A stretch of DNA of 64,000 nt from Centroberyx gerrardi (taxonomy: Eukaryota; Chordata; Actinopteri; Beryciformes; Berycidae): positions 3,845,001 through 3,909,000 of the forward strand of contig NC_136016.1 of assembly GCF_048128805.1 (NCBI RefSeq), written 5' to 3'. Numbering within the stretch: position 1 is the first letter of the stretch; each line of letters begins with the position of its first letter. The notes below the pieces were generated by a model, which made no database searches, was not told the origin of the DNA, and saw nothing but the letters and a program-made list of their open reading frames with translations. Both the position numbers and the translations under genes were made by a program. This document shows positions 62,663 to 64,000 of the stretch, piece by piece.

Positions 62663-64000
62663 GTGAGTAAGACCTGGAGTCTGACGTGACGGATTTGCAC
62701 TTCTCTTTGAAGTCTGTTAGAGTCTGTAGAGTTTTTCGGAACGGGATTTGGAGGTTTGACATTTCAGCCCAACCATCGTCAGTACTGTATGGACCAAGCA
62801 TAAGCATTAATGCAGGTTTTTATTTTGGGTGTTGCAGCCCTTTAAAGCGCGGGTCTTAGTCTGACCCCTGCTAGGTTCACACGCACTGTCCCGCTGCTTC
62901 CCTGACATTAGAGAGGGATAGAAATAGATAAAAAAAAGAAAGAGAGAGGTAATAAGGGGGAGGTGGAGAAGTGGGGAAGGTACGTATATAAATATATATG
63001 CATATGCATATATACGTATATATCAGAGAGAGATAGGATCAGCTTCATTACTTGTGGGTTGTAGAAAAAATAAAGTTGGTGCCTATCAAGTTTCTTTTAT
63101 CAGTTGTTATATGAAAACATTGAAACTCTTACTCTGACTGTTAAGTACGGTTAAGTTTCATAACTTTAGGGGCCTATTGAACCCGTTTTACTATTCTGAA
63201 TACTGACAAAAAATATCATATCGCAACTGTTTTGCTAAATATTTTGATTGCGATACATATTTCAATACATGTGGACACAGCTTTTCACTATATAGCTCCA
63301 TGGGTAGAGCAAGGCACTGACACTGCCAGGATTGGGGGTTTGTTCCCGACTGAATCACCCATATTAAGAATGTATGTACTCATGGTGCTGCTTCATTTTA
63401 ATGCGTTTTTCAAGGGAATTGTAACTTGATTTTAAGGTTAAACAAACCTAAAGCTAACTAACCCTAATGGCCTTTGTCTCTTGGACCCAAATCTGAGAAT
63501 ATTTTTATTGTTAGATATGATTTTGTCCAGAATTCCTTTACTGTCTGTATTGTAGGTAGAGAGATAACAGAGAAACTATGATCAGAAAAGTCATTCTTCT
63601 ACATTCTCTAATTGTGTTAACTTCTTGTAAATGAAATAATGCTGAAGCTTAACAATTCATCAATTTGCTGGGGACCCCCTGGAACCCCCTCAAGGACCCC
63701 TGGTGGTCCCCGGACCCCACATTGAGAACCACTGGTCTAAAACATCCCCAGCATAACATTACACAGATAGCCAAAACAATTCTATCCTGATGGTAACAGT
63801 TGCTGACTAATTTTACTGCCGGATCCCAGTTTCTTTTAGATTTAACTCCCTTCACCTGTCATTTGATTGTGCATTTGTTTTACGTGGCCCGGCTTCCCAG
63901 TCGGGTGGAGTCTTCCATTTTCAAGCGCTGTGATTGGCCAGAAGGTCCAAACACCGCCCGACCAGCAAACGTTGGTGTCAAAAACGACCCGAACCAGTTG
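62663..64000 (+). other. ipmk: ipmk intron 4 (incomplete)
   Basis: It begins with donor GTGAGT. It contains a TATA/CATATG simple stretch (62985-63020), a tRNA-like SINE remnant (63290-63420) and a hAT-like end (GGGGACCCCC... GAGAACCACTGG near 63670-63736). No further ipmk exon was found, so the next one lies beyond the window. Confidence 0.7.
63288..63420 (+). repeat. tRNA-derived SINE fragment
   Basis: TAGCTCCATGGGTAGAGCAA (A-box-like) and GGTTTGTTCCCGACTG (B-box-like) are spaced as in a tRNA head. The body AATGTATGTACTCATGGTGC is typical of fish SINEs. The acceptor stem is not formed, so it is not a tRNA gene. Confidence 0.65.

Noticed and set aside
63288-63360. Possible tRNA genes (also near 1445-1535, 18770-18845, 39725-39800)
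   Set aside because: A- and B-box-like words are present, but stems and anticodon loops do not form. They are followed by SINE bodies.

Overview
The window is vertebrate nuclear DNA, almost certainly from a ray-finned fish. It has short exons with GT-AG introns, many CA/CT microsatellites, and dense fish-type repeats (tRNA-derived SINEs, L2- and RTE-like LINE pieces, hAT-type DNA transposons and MITEs). Six protein-coding genes could be assembled exon by exon. Their reading phases agree across every junction.

Layout. (1) About 2.0-22.1 kb: a tandem pair of enpp7-like genes (alkaline sphingomyelinase, ectonucleotide pyrophosphatase/phosphodiesterase 7), both on +. Copy 1 is 2382-7061. Copy 2 is 10783-20468. 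Each has its own related 5' flank and 3' flank, and a third 5'-flank copy without a gene lies at about 21.70-22.09 kb. Copy 2 has a 6.5-kb first intron filled by a decayed LINE that itself carries nested hAT elements, and it ends early at a TGA just before its last intron. (2) 23.2-26.0 kb (+): polr3d, RNA polymerase III subunit RPC4. (3) 28.6-32.4 kb (-): tfam, the mitochondrial HMG-box transcription factor, with a long Lys/Ala-rich tail. polr3d and tfam converge. (4) 35.4-41.6 kb (-): ube2d1-type ubiquitin-conjugating enzyme, 147 aa, complete. (5) 50.6-62.7 kb (+): ipmk, inositol polyphosphate multikinase, first four coding exons; the gene runs off the right edge.

The ipmk / ube2d1 / tfam cluster matches the known vertebrate linkage group (human 10q21.1: IPMK-CISD1-UBE2D1-TFAM). 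I found no cisd1 exon in the 9-kb gap between ube2d1 and ipmk. The genes have separate jobs: lipid digestion at the cell surface, Pol III transcription, mtDNA transcription and packaging, ubiquitin transfer, and inositol phosphate signalling. Nothing suggests a functional operon-like unit.

The most unusual sequence signals are: a 31-bp tandem array directly downstream of ube2d1 exon 5 whose units copy the exon's own 5' splice site; a GC-AG intron in the same gene; TG-repeat tracts used in place of pyrimidine tracts at tfam exon 2 and ipmk exon 3; near-identity of enpp7 exon 2 between the copies despite unrelated introns; the orphan third enpp7 5' flank; and several transposons whose target-site duplications (in one case also the empty site) can be read directly. 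I see no CRISPR, viral or bacterial-type system here.
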